Source: Burkholderiaceae bacterium
Lineage (GTDB): Bacteria > Pseudomonadota > Gammaproteobacteria > Burkholderiales > Burkholderiaceae_C
Assembly (NCBI GenBank): GCA_019745555.1
Contig: JAIESX010000001.1
Coordinates: forward strand, 186,001 to 250,000
Length of the DNA: 64,000 nucleotides
Reading direction: 5' to 3'
Of this stretch, positions 52,403 through 62,400 are shown in pieces; the first letter of the stretch is position 1; every line of letters begins with the position of its first letter. Both the position numbers and the translations under genes were made by a program. The notes beneath the pieces are model-generated. The model saw nothing but the letters and a program-made list of their open reading frames with translations. It did no database searches and was not told where the DNA came from.

Positions 52403-53017
52403 ATGTTTGGCGTTGCCGATTACGGTGCCTTCGTCGTCACCATCATCATTTTTTTGCTGATCCCGGGCCCCGGCAATCTGGCGCTGATCACCTCCACCGG
52501 CAAGGGCGGGGTGCGCGGCGGGCTGGCCGCCACCCTGGGCGTGATCCTCGGTGACCAGGTCCTGATGTGGGCTGCCGTGGCCGGTGTGGCGGCGCTGCTG
52601 ATCGCCTACCCGACGGCCTTCAATCTGCTGCAATGGGGTGGGGCGGCCTACCTGGCCTGGCTCGGTGTGCAGATGCTGCTGGCCAAACCCGGTCAGGCAC
52701 CCGTGCTCAACATCAAGGCCGGCCACTACCTGAAGCAGGCCATGGTTATCACCCTGCTCAACCCCAAGGCCATCATGTTCTACCTGGCCTTCTTCCCGCT
52801 CTTCGTGGACCCGGCCACGCACCAGGGCCTGTGGACCTTCGGTTTCATGGCCGTGACCATTGCCTTCCTGACTTTTCTCTACGGCCTGGGCATGACCTTG
52901 CTCACCCACCACCTGGCCGGGCACCTGCGCGCCAACCCGCTGGTCGGCCGCGTGCTGGAGAAACTCGCCGGCCTCTGCCTCATCGGCTTCGGCTTGCGTC
53001 TTGCTTTCACCCGCTGA
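52403..53017 (+). CDS. LysE-family (RhtB-like) translocator
   Basis: LIPGPGNLALITSTGKGGVRGGLAATLGVILGD motif, multi-TM. Confidence 0.93.
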   Translation: MFGVADYGAFVVTIIIFLLIPGPGNLALITSTGKGGVRGGLAATLGVILGDQVLMWAAVAGVAALLIAYPTAFNLLQWGGAAYLAWLGVQMLLAKPGQAPVLNIKAGHYLKQAMVITLLNPKAIMFYLAFFPLFVDPATHQGLWTFGFMAVTIAFLTFLYGLGMTLLTHHLAGHLRANPLVGRVLEKLAGLCLIGFGLRLAFTR

Positions 53018-53044
53018 TCTCACAAACACACAAGGGACGACCTG

Positions 53045-53833
53045 ATGGCGAAGATTTTCTGCGTGGCCAACCAGAAGGGTGGCGTGGGCAAGACCACGAC
53101 GACCGTGAACCTTGCGGCGGGGCTGGCCAAGGTGGGGCAGCGCGTGCTGATGGTGGACCTCGATCCCCAGGGCAATGCCACCATGGGCTCGGGGGTGGAC
53201 AAGCGCCAGCTCCCGTACACGCTCTACGACGTGCTGCTTGAATCGGCCACCATCGCCGAGGCGCGCGTCAAAAGCGAGAAGCTCATCGAAGGCGGTTGCA
53301 GCTACGACATCCTGGGCGCCAACCGCGAACTCGCGGGCGCCGAGGTGGAGCTGGTGGATGTGGAGCGTCGCGAGAAGCGCCTCAAGGAAGCGCTGGCCAA
53401 GGTCGACGCCGAGTACGACTTCGTGCTGATCGACTGCCCGCCCAGTCTTTCGATGCTCACGCTCAATGGCCTGTGCAGCGCGCATGGTGTCATCGTGCCC
53501 ATGCAGTGCGAGTACTTCGCGCTCGAAGGCCTGACCGATCTGGTCAACACCATCAAGCAGGTGCACGCCAACCTCAACCCCGATCTGGAAATCATCGGCC
53601 TGCTGCGTGTGATGTTCGACCCGCGCGTCACCCTGCAGGCCCAGGTCAGCGACCAGCTCAAGGCCCACTTCGGCGACAAGGTGTTCGACGCCGTCATCCC
53701 GCGCAATGTGCGCCTGGCCGAGGCGCCGAGCTACGGCCTGCCCGGCGTGGTCTTCGACCCCGCTTCCAAGGGTGCGCAGGCCTTCATCGCCTTTGCCGAA
53801 GAGATGGTCCAGCGCATCCAGAAGATGAAGTGA
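53045..53833 (+). CDS. parA: Chromosome partitioning ATPase ParA
   Basis: NQKGGVGKTTTTVNLAAGLA deviant Walker A, DLDPQGNATMGSG. Confidence 0.97.
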   Translation: MAKIFCVANQKGGVGKTTTTVNLAAGLAKVGQRVLMVDLDPQGNATMGSGVDKRQLPYTLYDVLLESATIAEARVKSEKLIEGGCSYDILGANRELAGAEVELVDVERREKRLKEALAKVDAEYDFVLIDCPPSLSMLTLNGLCSAHGVIVPMQCEYFALEGLTDLVNTIKQVHANLNPDLEIIGLLRVMFDPRVTLQAQVSDQLKAHFGDKVFDAVIPRNVRLAEAPSYGLPGVVFDPASKGAQAFIAFAEEMVQRIQKMK

Positions 53834-53844
53834 GCCTGGTGATT

Positions 53845-53861
53845 GCTAGCAAAACTATAGC
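53845..53861. repeat. Extragenic motif, copy 2 (parA-hydrolase junction)
   Basis: GCTAGCAAAACTATAGC, shares GCTAnnAAAAnnATAGC with the copy at 49379. Confidence 0.5.
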
Positions 53862-54401
53862 ATGCAAGCGAGCAATGTCCTGATCCTCCCAGGCTGGCAT
53901 GACTCCGGCGCCGGCCACTGGCAGAGCCGCTGGGAGGCCACGCACGGTTACGTGCGCGTGCAGCAGCACGACTGGGAACGCCCCCTGCGCGGCGACTGGC
54001 AGATCCAGCTGGAAGAAGCCGTGCTCGGCTGCACCGAACCGGCCGTGCTCGTCGCCCACAGCCTGGGCGTCATCCTCGTCGCGGCCTGGGCCGCGCACAC
54101 GCGCAATGCGCACCGCGTCAAGGGCGCGCTGCTCGTCGCCCCCGGTGATGTGGCGCGTGACGAGGTGCGCTCCATCCTGCCGAGCTGGTGGCCCATCGAA
54201 CGCGCGCGCCTGCCTTTTCCCAGCATCCTGGTCGCCAGTCGCAACGACCCGCGCTGCAGTTACGAGATGGCCGCGGGTCTGGCCACCGACTGGGGCGCCG
54301 AACTGGTGGACGCAGGCAAGGCCGGTCACATCAACGCTGAATCGAAACTGGGCGACTGGCCGGCGGGCCATGCACTGCTGCAGCGCCTCATGGCGCTGTG
54401 A
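53862..54401 (+). CDS. RBBP9/YdeN-family alpha/beta hydrolase
   Basis: ILPGWHDSGAGHWQSRWE, VLVAHSLGVILVAAWA, DAGKAGHINAESKLGDWPAG. Confidence 0.92.
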   Translation: MQASNVLILPGWHDSGAGHWQSRWEATHGYVRVQQHDWERPLRGDWQIQLEEAVLGCTEPAVLVAHSLGVILVAAWAAHTRNAHRVKGALLVAPGDVARDEVRSILPSWWPIERARLPFPSILVASRNDPRCSYEMAAGLATDWGAELVDAGKAGHINAESKLGDWPAGHALLQRLMAL

Positions 54402-54430
54402 ACGAACATTGAAGTGAGAAAGTAAAGAAC

Positions 54431-55372
54431 ATGGTCACAAAGAAACCCAAGGGCCTAGGCCGCGGACTCGAAGCCCTGCTGGGCCCCAAGGTCGATGACA
54501 CCCGCGCCGAAGTGGCCGCCATGAACGAGGCGCGCGAAGGCCAGGCCACGGGCAGCCTCAAGCTCGACGAGATGGTCGCCGGCATGTACCAGCCGCGCAC
54601 GCGCATGGACGAGGGCGCGCTTTACGAGCTGGCCGAGTCCATCAAGGCCCAGGGCATCATGCAGCCGATCCTGGTGCGCAAGCTGACCGACGGCCCCAAC
54701 GCCGGCAAGCACGAAATCATTGCTGGCGAGCGCCGCTTCCGCGCCGCCAGGCTGGCCGGCCTGGACAGCGTGCCCGTGCTCGTGCGCGACGTGCCCAACG
54801 AGGCCGCCGCCGCCATGGCGCTGATCGAGAACATCCAGCGCGAAGACCTCAACCCGCTGGAAGAAGCGCAGGGCCTGCAGCGCCTGATCCGCGAGTTCGG
54901 TCTCACGCATGAACAGGCCGCGCAAGCCGTGGGCCGCTCGCGCAGCGCCGCGTCCAACCTGCTGCGCCTCTTGAACCTGGCCGAGCCCGTGCAGGGCATG
55001 CTCATGGCCGGTGACATCGACATGGGCCACGCCCGTGCGCTGCTCGCGCTCGACCGCGCCACTCAGATCACCGCCGCCAACCAGATCACCGCGAAGAAGA
55101 TGTCGGTACGCGAGGCCGAGAGCCTGGTCAAGAAGCTCGGCGCCGAGTTCAACCTCGCCCCGCAGAAACCCGGCAAGGAAAAATCGCGCGACATCAAGCG
55201 CGTGGAAGAAGAGCTGTCGGACCTGCTGACGGCCGAGGTCGAAGTGCGCGTGAAGAAACGCGTCAAGCGCCACGGCCGTGTCGAGGAGATGGGCGAACTC
55301 AGTATCCAGTTCGGCTCGCTCGACGAGCTCAACGGCCTGATCGACAAGCTGCGCCGCACCGGCGGCAACTAA
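54431..55372 (+). CDS. parB: Chromosome partitioning protein ParB
   Basis: KPKGLGRGLEALLG, GERRFRAARLAGL, IENIQREDLNPLEEA. Confidence 0.97.
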   Translation: MVTKKPKGLGRGLEALLGPKVDDTRAEVAAMNEAREGQATGSLKLDEMVAGMYQPRTRMDEGALYELAESIKAQGIMQPILVRKLTDGPNAGKHEIIAGERRFRAARLAGLDSVPVLVRDVPNEAAAAMALIENIQREDLNPLEEAQGLQRLIREFGLTHEQAAQAVGRSRSAASNLLRLLNLAEPVQGMLMAGDIDMGHARALLALDRATQITAANQITAKKMSVREAESLVKKLGAEFNLAPQKPGKEKSRDIKRVEEELSDLLTAEVEVRVKKRVKRHGRVEEMGELSIQFGSLDELNGLIDKLRRTGGN

Positions 55373-55420
55373 CAAAAGCTGAAAAAATCGCCAGCGGTCG
55401 ATTGAAAGGACGAATCCTGT

Positions 55421-56224
55421 ATGAATCTCCCAGATAAAAAGCAGTTGTCTTTACCGACTCTGGACAAGATCGAACTGGATCATGGGGTGAATTTCGAGTC
55501 CCATACTTATTGGGGCGTGCGTGATCCGCAGAGATTCAAGGAGCTAATGCAGGAGGCCATCACGCTGGTCACGACCACGCACTTCCTGGGGGATAACCTG
55601 TTCACGTGGCAGAGAAACAATTCCATGCTGGAAGACAAGCCGTTTCGTCGGGCGTGGGAGGAAAATCTTCTAAACTCATCGGACGAAGCGATCGTCTGGC
55701 GGCGCTACATACTTGCGTGTGCAGCCTATCATTGTCTGCATGTTCCAGGCGATTTTGTCGAGTGCGGGGTCTATGTGGGCACCGGCATCAAGACGGTCAT
55801 GGACTATCTTGGTGGACCAGAATTTCCCAAAACATTCTGGGGATACGACACATATGACTACAACCCGGTCGAGGGTCATGCCTTCGCGGGGCAGCAGGAG
55901 GGCCTCTACGACGCGGTGTGCGAGCGCTTCAAAGAGTATTCGCAGGTGAGGCTAGTCAAAGGGTTTCTACCGCAATCATTTGAGAACAATATCCCGGACC
56001 AAGTGGCGTTTCTGCATATTGATCTGAACAACGTGGAAGGGGAAATCGCAGTCCTCGACACCTTGTTTGAGCGAGTCTCACCGGGTGGCATCGTCATTCT
56101 TGATGACTATGAATGGTCGGGCCCATACCGACCGCAAAAACAGCAAGAGGACCAGTGGTTCGACCAACGCCGGTATCGGATCTTCCCGTTACCCACGGGG
56201 CAGGGCGTGGTACTGAAGCGCTGA
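55421..56224 (+). CDS. TylF/MycF-like class I SAM-dependent methyltransferase
   Basis: DFVECGVYVGTGIKTVMDYL; FLHIDLNNVEGEIAVLDTLFERVSPGGIVILDDYEW. Confidence 0.75.
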   Translation: MNLPDKKQLSLPTLDKIELDHGVNFESHTYWGVRDPQRFKELMQEAITLVTTTHFLGDNLFTWQRNNSMLEDKPFRRAWEENLLNSSDEAIVWRRYILACAAYHCLHVPGDFVECGVYVGTGIKTVMDYLGGPEFPKTFWGYDTYDYNPVEGHAFAGQQEGLYDAVCERFKEYSQVRLVKGFLPQSFENNIPDQVAFLHIDLNNVEGEIAVLDTLFERVSPGGIVILDDYEWSGPYRPQKQQEDQWFDQRRYRIFPLPTGQGVVLKR

Positions 56225-56263
56225 CTGAACTGCTTGGGTGACCCAGCATACAAAGGCGACACC

Positions 56264-56992
56264 ATGCGTCTGCTTGCTCGCCTGCCCTGGCCCCTGCCGG
56301 CCCTGCTGAGCTGGGGCCTCTGCTGGCTCGCGCTCTCGCTGCTGCTGCGCGTGGGCCTCACCGTCACCGACGCGCTTGCCGCGTCCACCCTGCTCGGTGT
56401 GCTGCTGAGCCTGCTGGGCCAGAGCTGGTGGCGGCGGCTGTTCATCGGCCTCGGCTACCCGCTCTCGCTGCTGCTCATGGGTGGCCTCGCCATCCCGCCC
56501 TGGGGCTGGCTGTTGCCGCTGGCCCTGCTGGCGCTGATCTACCCTCTCAATGCCTGGCGTGATGCACCGCTGTTTCCCACCCCGCCCGATGCGCTGCACG
56601 AGCTGCCCAGCGTCGCACCGCTGGAGCCGGGCGCACGCGTGCTCGACGCCGGTTGTGGCCTGGGCCACGGGCTCGAAGCGCTGCGGCAGGCCTACCCGCT
56701 GGCCGAGTTGCACGGCATCGAATGGAGCCGGCCCCTGGCCTGGCTCTGTGCGCGCCGTTGCCCCTGGGCGCAGTTGACGCGCGGCGATATCTGGCAGGCC
56801 GACTGGTCGGGCTACGACCTGATCTATCTGTTCCAGCGTCCCGAGAGCATGCCGCGGGCGATTGCGAAGGCGAGGGCGGAACTCAAGGCCGGGGCGTATC
56901 TCGTGAGTCTGGAGTTCGAGGCGGTGGGGCTGGAGCCCCTGGCCAAGCTGGAAGGGGTACAAAGCAAGCCGGTGTGGGTCTACACAACCTAG
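56264..56992 (+). CDS. Class I SAM methyltransferase with N-terminal TM segments
   Basis: LEPGARVLDAGCGLGHGLEALRQAYPLAELHGIEWS. Confidence 0.85.
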   Translation: MRLLARLPWPLPALLSWGLCWLALSLLLRVGLTVTDALAASTLLGVLLSLLGQSWWRRLFIGLGYPLSLLLMGGLAIPPWGWLLPLALLALIYPLNAWRDAPLFPTPPDALHELPSVAPLEPGARVLDAGCGLGHGLEALRQAYPLAELHGIEWSRPLAWLCARRCPWAQLTRGDIWQADWSGYDLIYLFQRPESMPRAIAKARAELKAGAYLVSLEFEAVGLEPLAKLEGVQSKPVWVYTT

Positions 56993-57002
56993 GAGGTGAG
57001 CT

Positions 57003-57392
57003 ATGAAGAAGTGGCAGACGCTGGTTCTCTTGGCACTGCTCAGCGGATGTGCGAGTCGATCGCCCATGCGTGCGCCACCGCCTGCTACACCGCCGCAGCT
57101 TGAAAAAGAGCAGGACTTGCTGCAACAAAGCTTCTTCACTGACGCGTGCATGACCCGGCTGCGCCAAGCCGCTCCCGAGCTCAAGCCCGGCTCCAAGCAG
57201 CAGGGCGGCACCACGCTGTACGCCATCGAGTTCCCGCCCAACACGGCTGTACGTGACGGCCTGGCCTATCAGCTGCATGTGAAGCAGCAGGGCCGCATCG
57301 GTTACCTCTATGTCAGCGATGGCACGGCCGGCTCCTGGCGTATCCATGGGCCCATGCCCTTGTGGAGCTGTCTGGAGCCACAGCTGCGCTGA
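57003..57392 (+). CDS. Hypothetical lipoprotein
   Basis: MKKWQTLVLLALLSGCAS lipobox. Confidence 0.7.
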   Translation: MKKWQTLVLLALLSGCASRSPMRAPPPATPPQLEKEQDLLQQSFFTDACMTRLRQAAPELKPGSKQQGGTTLYAIEFPPNTAVRDGLAYQLHVKQQGRIGYLYVSDGTAGSWRIHGPMPLWSCLEPQLR

Positions 57393-57497
57393 GGCCCAGG
57401 TGGTCGCTGCCGATCGGGCGGCAGAACCGAGGTAGCGCACAGGGGCATGGGGCATGCAGCGGGACAGCTGCGCGTGAGATCACTAACATCCAGGCCC

Positions 57498-58196
57498 ATG
57501 CAACTGAATACGGACTACACCCGGCGCGTGGTGCTGCATGGCGCCGAGCTGCCTTGGGTCGATGCGCCGTCGGCGGGCGTGCAGCGCAAGCTGCTGGAGC
57601 GCCAGGGGGACGAAGTGGCGCGTGCCACCTCCATCGTGCGTTACGCACCGGGCTCGCAGTTCCCGCGCCACACGCACGGGCTGGGCGAGGAGATCCTCGT
57701 GCTCGAAGGCGTGTTCAGCGACGAGACCGGGGACTACGGCCCCGGCACCTATCTGAAGAACCCTCCGGGCTCGGCCCATGCACCGGCTTCGACGCCGGGC
57801 TGCACGCTTTTCGTCAAGCTGCGCTATCAGCACCCGCAGGATCTGGCCCGTGTGGTGGTGGACTCGACGCGCACTGCTTGGTACCCGGGTCTGGTTCCGG
57901 GCCTCACGGTGCTGCCGCTGCACGAGTACGGCACCACGCACACGGCGCTGGTGCGCTGGGCGCCGGGCACGCAGTTCAATGCGCACCGGCACTACGGCGG
58001 CGAGGAGATCTTTGTCGTCGACGGCGTATTCGAGGACGAACATGGTCGCTACCCTGCGGGCAGCTGGCTGCGCAGCCCGCACCTGAGCGCACACCGGCCT
58101 TACAGCGTCGAGGGCTGCACCATCCTCGTCAAGACGGGGCATCTGCTGACGCTGTCTGAAGAGCCGGCCCTCGACAGTGCGGGTTCAGCGCGCTAA
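57498..58196 (+). CDS. Duplicated cupin-domain protein (ChrR-like)
   Basis: Two repeats: FPRHTHGLGEEILVLEGVFSDETGDYGPGTYLKNPPGS and FNAHRHYGGEEIFVVDGVFEDEHGRYPAGSWLRSPHLS. Confidence 0.88.
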   Translation: MQLNTDYTRRVVLHGAELPWVDAPSAGVQRKLLERQGDEVARATSIVRYAPGSQFPRHTHGLGEEILVLEGVFSDETGDYGPGTYLKNPPGSAHAPASTPGCTLFVKLRYQHPQDLARVVVDSTRTAWYPGLVPGLTVLPLHEYGTTHTALVRWAPGTQFNAHRHYGGEEIFVVDGVFEDEHGRYPAGSWLRSPHLSAHRPYSVEGCTILVKTGHLLTLSEEPALDSAGSAR

Positions 58197-58249
58197 GTTC
58201 GGCACGGTCGCGGCCTGGGTGCCGCCTGGTACGCATCGGATCGCAGCCC

Positions 58250-58534
58250 ATGATTCCCGCCCCCATCCCCGTCAATGATGCCGAGCGCCTGGCCGCGCTG
58301 CGCCAGCTGCTGATCCTGGACACACCGCCCGAGCAGCGCATCGACAAGGCTGCCAGCGCACGACAGCCCCGTGGTGCTCATGGGCTACGCCTGGCTCGCC
58401 GCCGCGCGGAGATCATCCAGACCCTGGGCGTGCAGCGCTTCGTCATGAAACCCGTCAAGGTGCGCCACATCCTCGAATCGCTGGTGCAGATGGCCCCGCT
58501 GCGTGCGGCGCGCACGCCCAGTGTCGCAGGCTGA
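58250..58534 (+). pseudogene. Remnant joining a GAF-sensor N-terminus to a receiver-domain C-terminus
   Basis: IPVNDAERLAALRQLLILDTPPEQRID is a typical GAF-protein start; EIIQTLGVQRFVMKPVKVRHILESL resembles a receiver end; the middle looks deleted and frameshifted. Confidence 0.55.
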
Positions 58535-58636
58535 GAATATCTGCCCGTCCGGGTGCGGATCACACACAGACGGGCCATCGATTCCTACAATGAACTGCTC
58601 TGGCCTTCGTGGTCATTTCATCGAGAAGGAGCCTCC

Positions 58637-59353
58637 ATGATGCAACGCAAATCCGCACTGGCCGCCGCTGCCGCCACCCTGGCCCTGACGCTGGGCGCAT
58701 CTGCCGCCGCCCAGACGCCGCCCATCATCGGTTACTGGCTCGATAGCAGTGGCCGCATCGTCCGCAACACCTGGGGCGAGTGCTGGCGCACCGGCTCGTG
58801 GACCCCGGCCCTGGCCATTCCCGAATGTGAGGGCGGCGCCAAACCCGCCGCCGCCCCCCCGGCCCCGGCGCCCGCACCCGTGGCGGCTGCTGCGCCCATG
58901 CCTGCACCCGCCGCCGCGCCGGCACCCATAGTGGCCCCGACCCCGACGCCAGCGCCGCAGCCGGTCTTCCGCACTGCCGTCACCGAGAAAACCGTCCGCC
59001 TCGAAGGCGCCAACTTCGCCACCGGTTCCAGCCGCCTGCTGCCCGGTGCGGGCGCGAAGCTCGACGAGGTGGTGAGCGCAGCGCGCGAGGTGCCGGATAT
59101 GACCATGACGGTCACTGGCTACACCGACAGCACAGGCAACGCGCAGTCCAATGTGCGCCTGTCTCAGGCGCGCGCCGATGCGGTCAAGGCCTACCTGGTG
59201 GGCAAGGGCGTGGCGGCCAGCCGCATCACGACCGACGGCAAGGGCGCGGCCGACCCGGTGGCCGACAACGGCACGGCCGAAGGCCGCGCCAAGAACCGTC
59301 GCGTGGAAATCCGCTACACCCTCAAGGAAGAGACGCGCGTGCGCGTGCAGTAG
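58637..59353 (+). CDS. OmpA-family protein with Pro/Ala-rich linker
   Basis: Signal peptide, GECWRTGSW, C-terminal VTGYTDSTGNAQSNVRLSQARADAVKAYLVGKGV...NRRVEI. Confidence 0.95.
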   Translation: MMQRKSALAAAAATLALTLGASAAAQTPPIIGYWLDSSGRIVRNTWGECWRTGSWTPALAIPECEGGAKPAAAPPAPAPAPVAAAAPMPAPAAAPAPIVAPTPTPAPQPVFRTAVTEKTVRLEGANFATGSSRLLPGAGAKLDEVVSAAREVPDMTMTVTGYTDSTGNAQSNVRLSQARADAVKAYLVGKGVAASRITTDGKGAADPVADNGTAEGRAKNRRVEIRYTLKEETRVRVQ

Positions 59354-59373
59354 TCACCGTGCTGAACTTGCAC

Positions 59374-59398
59374 AACGGGGCCTGCGGGCCCCGTTTTT
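59374..59398 (+). terminator. Rho-independent terminator after the OmpA-family gene
   Basis: AACGGGGCC-TGC(G)-GGCCCCGTTTTT GC-rich stem plus T-run. Confidence 0.85.
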
Positions 59399-59405
59399 CA
59401 TGGGC

Positions 59406-62400
59406 TCAGCAGTTGCCCTGCTGTTTGCACCAGCGGTCCAGCACTTCCTGCGCCGGTGCGGGCCGGCCGTGCAGATAGCCCTGCTGGATCACCTGGCCGC
59501 GGGCGTTGAGGAACTCGGACTGCTCCGTGGTCTCCACGCCCTCGGCCACGACCTTGAGCCGCAGATGGCGGGCCACCGAGAGAATGGCTTCCACGAGCGC
59601 GGCGTCACTCGGGTCGCTGGGAGCGTCCTGCACGAAGCTGCGGTCGATCTTGAGCTCGTGGATGGGCAGGCGCTTGAGGTAGGCGAGGGACGAGTAGCCG
59701 GTGCCGAAGTCGTCAAGCGAGAACTTCACGCCCAGGCTGCTCAGGTGCGACATGGTCTGCACCACGTTCTCCATCTGGTCCATCACCGTGCCTTCGGTGA
59801 TCTCGATCACCAGATCGTCGGCCGAGGCGCCCTGGGCCTGCACGATGTCCTGCACCATGTGCACGAAGCCGGGCTGGTGGAACTGGCGCGGGCTGATGTT
59901 GACGGCAATCGGCAGGCGCAGGCCCTGCTGGCGCAGCTGCCCCAGGTGGCCACAGACGGCCTTGAGCACCCAGCGCCCCACCTCGGTGATGAGCTCGCTC
60001 TCCTCGGCAATCGGGATGAAGGTGCCCGGCGCCATGAGGCCGTGCTCGGGGTGCTGCCAGCGCACCAGCGCCTCGGCACCCACGATGTGGCCCTGCGCGT
60101 TGACCTGGGGCTGCAGGAAGACGCGCAGTTCCTCGGCGGCCAGACCACGGCGCAGGTCGCGCTCGATCATGAAGCGACGGCTGATGAGCTGCTCCATCGA
60201 GGCGTCGAAGAAGGCTGTCTGGCGCGCGCCGCTGTCCTTGGCGCGGTGCAGGGCGGTATCGGCACGGCGCAACACCTCGCCCGGGGAGTCATCGTCGCTG
60301 CGCGGCAGCAGCGTGATGCCGATGCAGCAGCTGACCTTGAGCGCCTCGCCACGTTCCAGCTGGAAGGGGGCGTCGAGACGCTCATGCAGGGCCTGGGCCA
60401 GGCGCAGGCCCTGCGCGCTGGCGCCCGCCTCGTCCGTGGGGCCGGCGTGCAGCAGGATGGCGAATTCGTCTGCGCTCAGGTGGGCCAGCCGGTCGTCGGC
60501 ATGCAGCAGGGGGCCCAGACGCTCGCCGACCTGCTTGAGCAGCTGGTCGCCGGCGGCATGGCCCAGCGCATCGTTGACCGTCTGGAAGCGGTCCAGGTTG
60601 AGCAGCAGCAGCACGCAGCGCTCGGCCGTGCGCGCGTGGGCCTGCAGCGCCTCCTGCACATCGCTCAGCAGGCGGTGCCGGTTGGGCAGACCGGTGAGCG
60701 GATTGAACCAGGCCAGCTGGTAGGCCTTGTCCTCGGCATCCTTCTGCGCCGTCACGTCCAGCTGCACGGCCAGGTAGTGCGTGATCTGGCCCTGTTCGTC
60801 GCGCACCGGCGCCACGTCCATGCTCTGCACGTACTCGCGTCCATTCTTGGCGCGGTTGATCATCTCGCCGTGCCAGGGCTGACCCGCGCTCAGCGTGAAC
60901 CACATCGAGGCGTACACCTCGGGCGGCGTGCGCTCCGAGCGCAGCAGGCGCGGGTTCTGGCCCAGGACCTCGGCACGCGTGTAGCCGCTGCTGAGCTCGA
61001 AGGCGTGGTTGACGTACTCGATCCGTGAGTCGAGGTCGGTGATGATGACGCTGGCCGGACTCTGCTCGATGGCCTGGGACAGCCGGGTGAGCTGGGCCTG
61101 GTCCTTCTTGCGCTTGCTGATGTCGCGCGTGACGCCGAGCATGCGGTTGGCGCGGCCCGTGGTCTCGTCGATCAGCAGCGTGCTGACTGCTTCGACCGGG
61201 ATAGGGTGCCCGTCCTTGTGCACATTGATGTTCTCGCGTGTAACGGTGCGCTGGCTTTCGTCGCCCGCGGCGACGGCTTCGCGGCGCTGACGCAGCCGCT
61301 CCTGCGCCGCGGCGTGGGCTTCGGGCGGGATCATGTCGTTGAAGCCCAGCTGCGTGACTTCGGCCACGGTGTAGCCGAAAAGCCTCTCCACCGAAGGGCT
61401 GGCGTAGACGAAGCGGTCCTGGTCGAAATCGTAGAGCCAGACCACATCGCTGCTGTTCTCGGCCAGCAGGCGGTACTGGGCCTCGCTCTCGCTCAGCGTC
61501 TTCTCGACGCGGCGCAGCTCCTCCAGGTCGCGCAGGGAGCGCAGGCGGCGCTGACGCTCGTCGTGCAGGTAGAGCGCACCGCCCAGGGCCATCAGGGCCA
61601 GGGCGCCGGCCAGGATCATCCAGGCGCTGCGTACCAGCGCGTTGGCCAGCAGCTCGGAGCGGTCCTGCTTGGTCATCAGCCACCATTCGCTGTCGCCGAT
61701 GCGCTGCATGACCGCGTAGGAGGGGACGCCACGGTAGTCCACGCCTTCGATCAGCTGGCCCGCGGATACTTCGCCACGCAAGGCACGCGCTGTGAGCTGG
61801 GATCCGTCCATGGGCAGGCTCTTGCGCACGGCGGCGTCGCGCTCGTGGCGCAGGTCGCTCAGGAAGAGGATGTGGTCGTTGTCCTGGCGGAAGAGGAAGG
61901 CCTCGGCACTCTTTTGCGGCAGCGGCCAGTCGGTCAGGGCCGGATGCAGGTAGTCCGGCGGGTCCACGTGCAGCACCAGGGCCGCGGGGTGCGGGCTGTC
62001 GCCGGCCAGCGGCGCCACGAAGGCCAGGCGCAGGCGGCCCTGGCCGTCGCGCCAGGGTCCGGCGCGACGCGGCTCGCCCACCGTCAGCGCGCGCAGGATT
62101 TCCAGGTGCAGGGTGGGCTCGGTGTAGGGCGCATCGTCGGGGCGGCTCAGCAGGCGGTCGGGCTCGTTGCTGTCGAAGGCGCGACGGCCCTGGGCGTCGA
62201 CGATCTCGATGTGCGGGAAGACGGCGCGCGAGTCCTTGACGAAACTGGCCAGGAACTGCTGCAGGCGCAGCGCGGAAGTCGGATCACCTCGCTCCCGCCA
62301 CAGCAGCCACTGTTGCCGCAAAGAAAAGGAGCGCTGGGCCCAGGCGGCATCGGACAGGCGCTCCTGGTGCCAGGTCCATAGCTCGCGCGACTTCGACTCG

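Noticed and set aside
55596-55614. CTGTTCACGTGGCAGA as a parS-like site
   Set aside because: Core CACGTG present but several mismatches in both arms.
58845-58965. Short repeated GCCCCGGCGCC-like units as a repeat array or CRISPR
   Set aside because: Encodes the Pro/Ala-rich linker of the OmpA-family protein; no regular repeat-spacer structure.
59151-61028. 625-aa + strand ORF opposite the GGDEF-EAL gene
   Set aside because: Shadow ORF, low-complexity composition.
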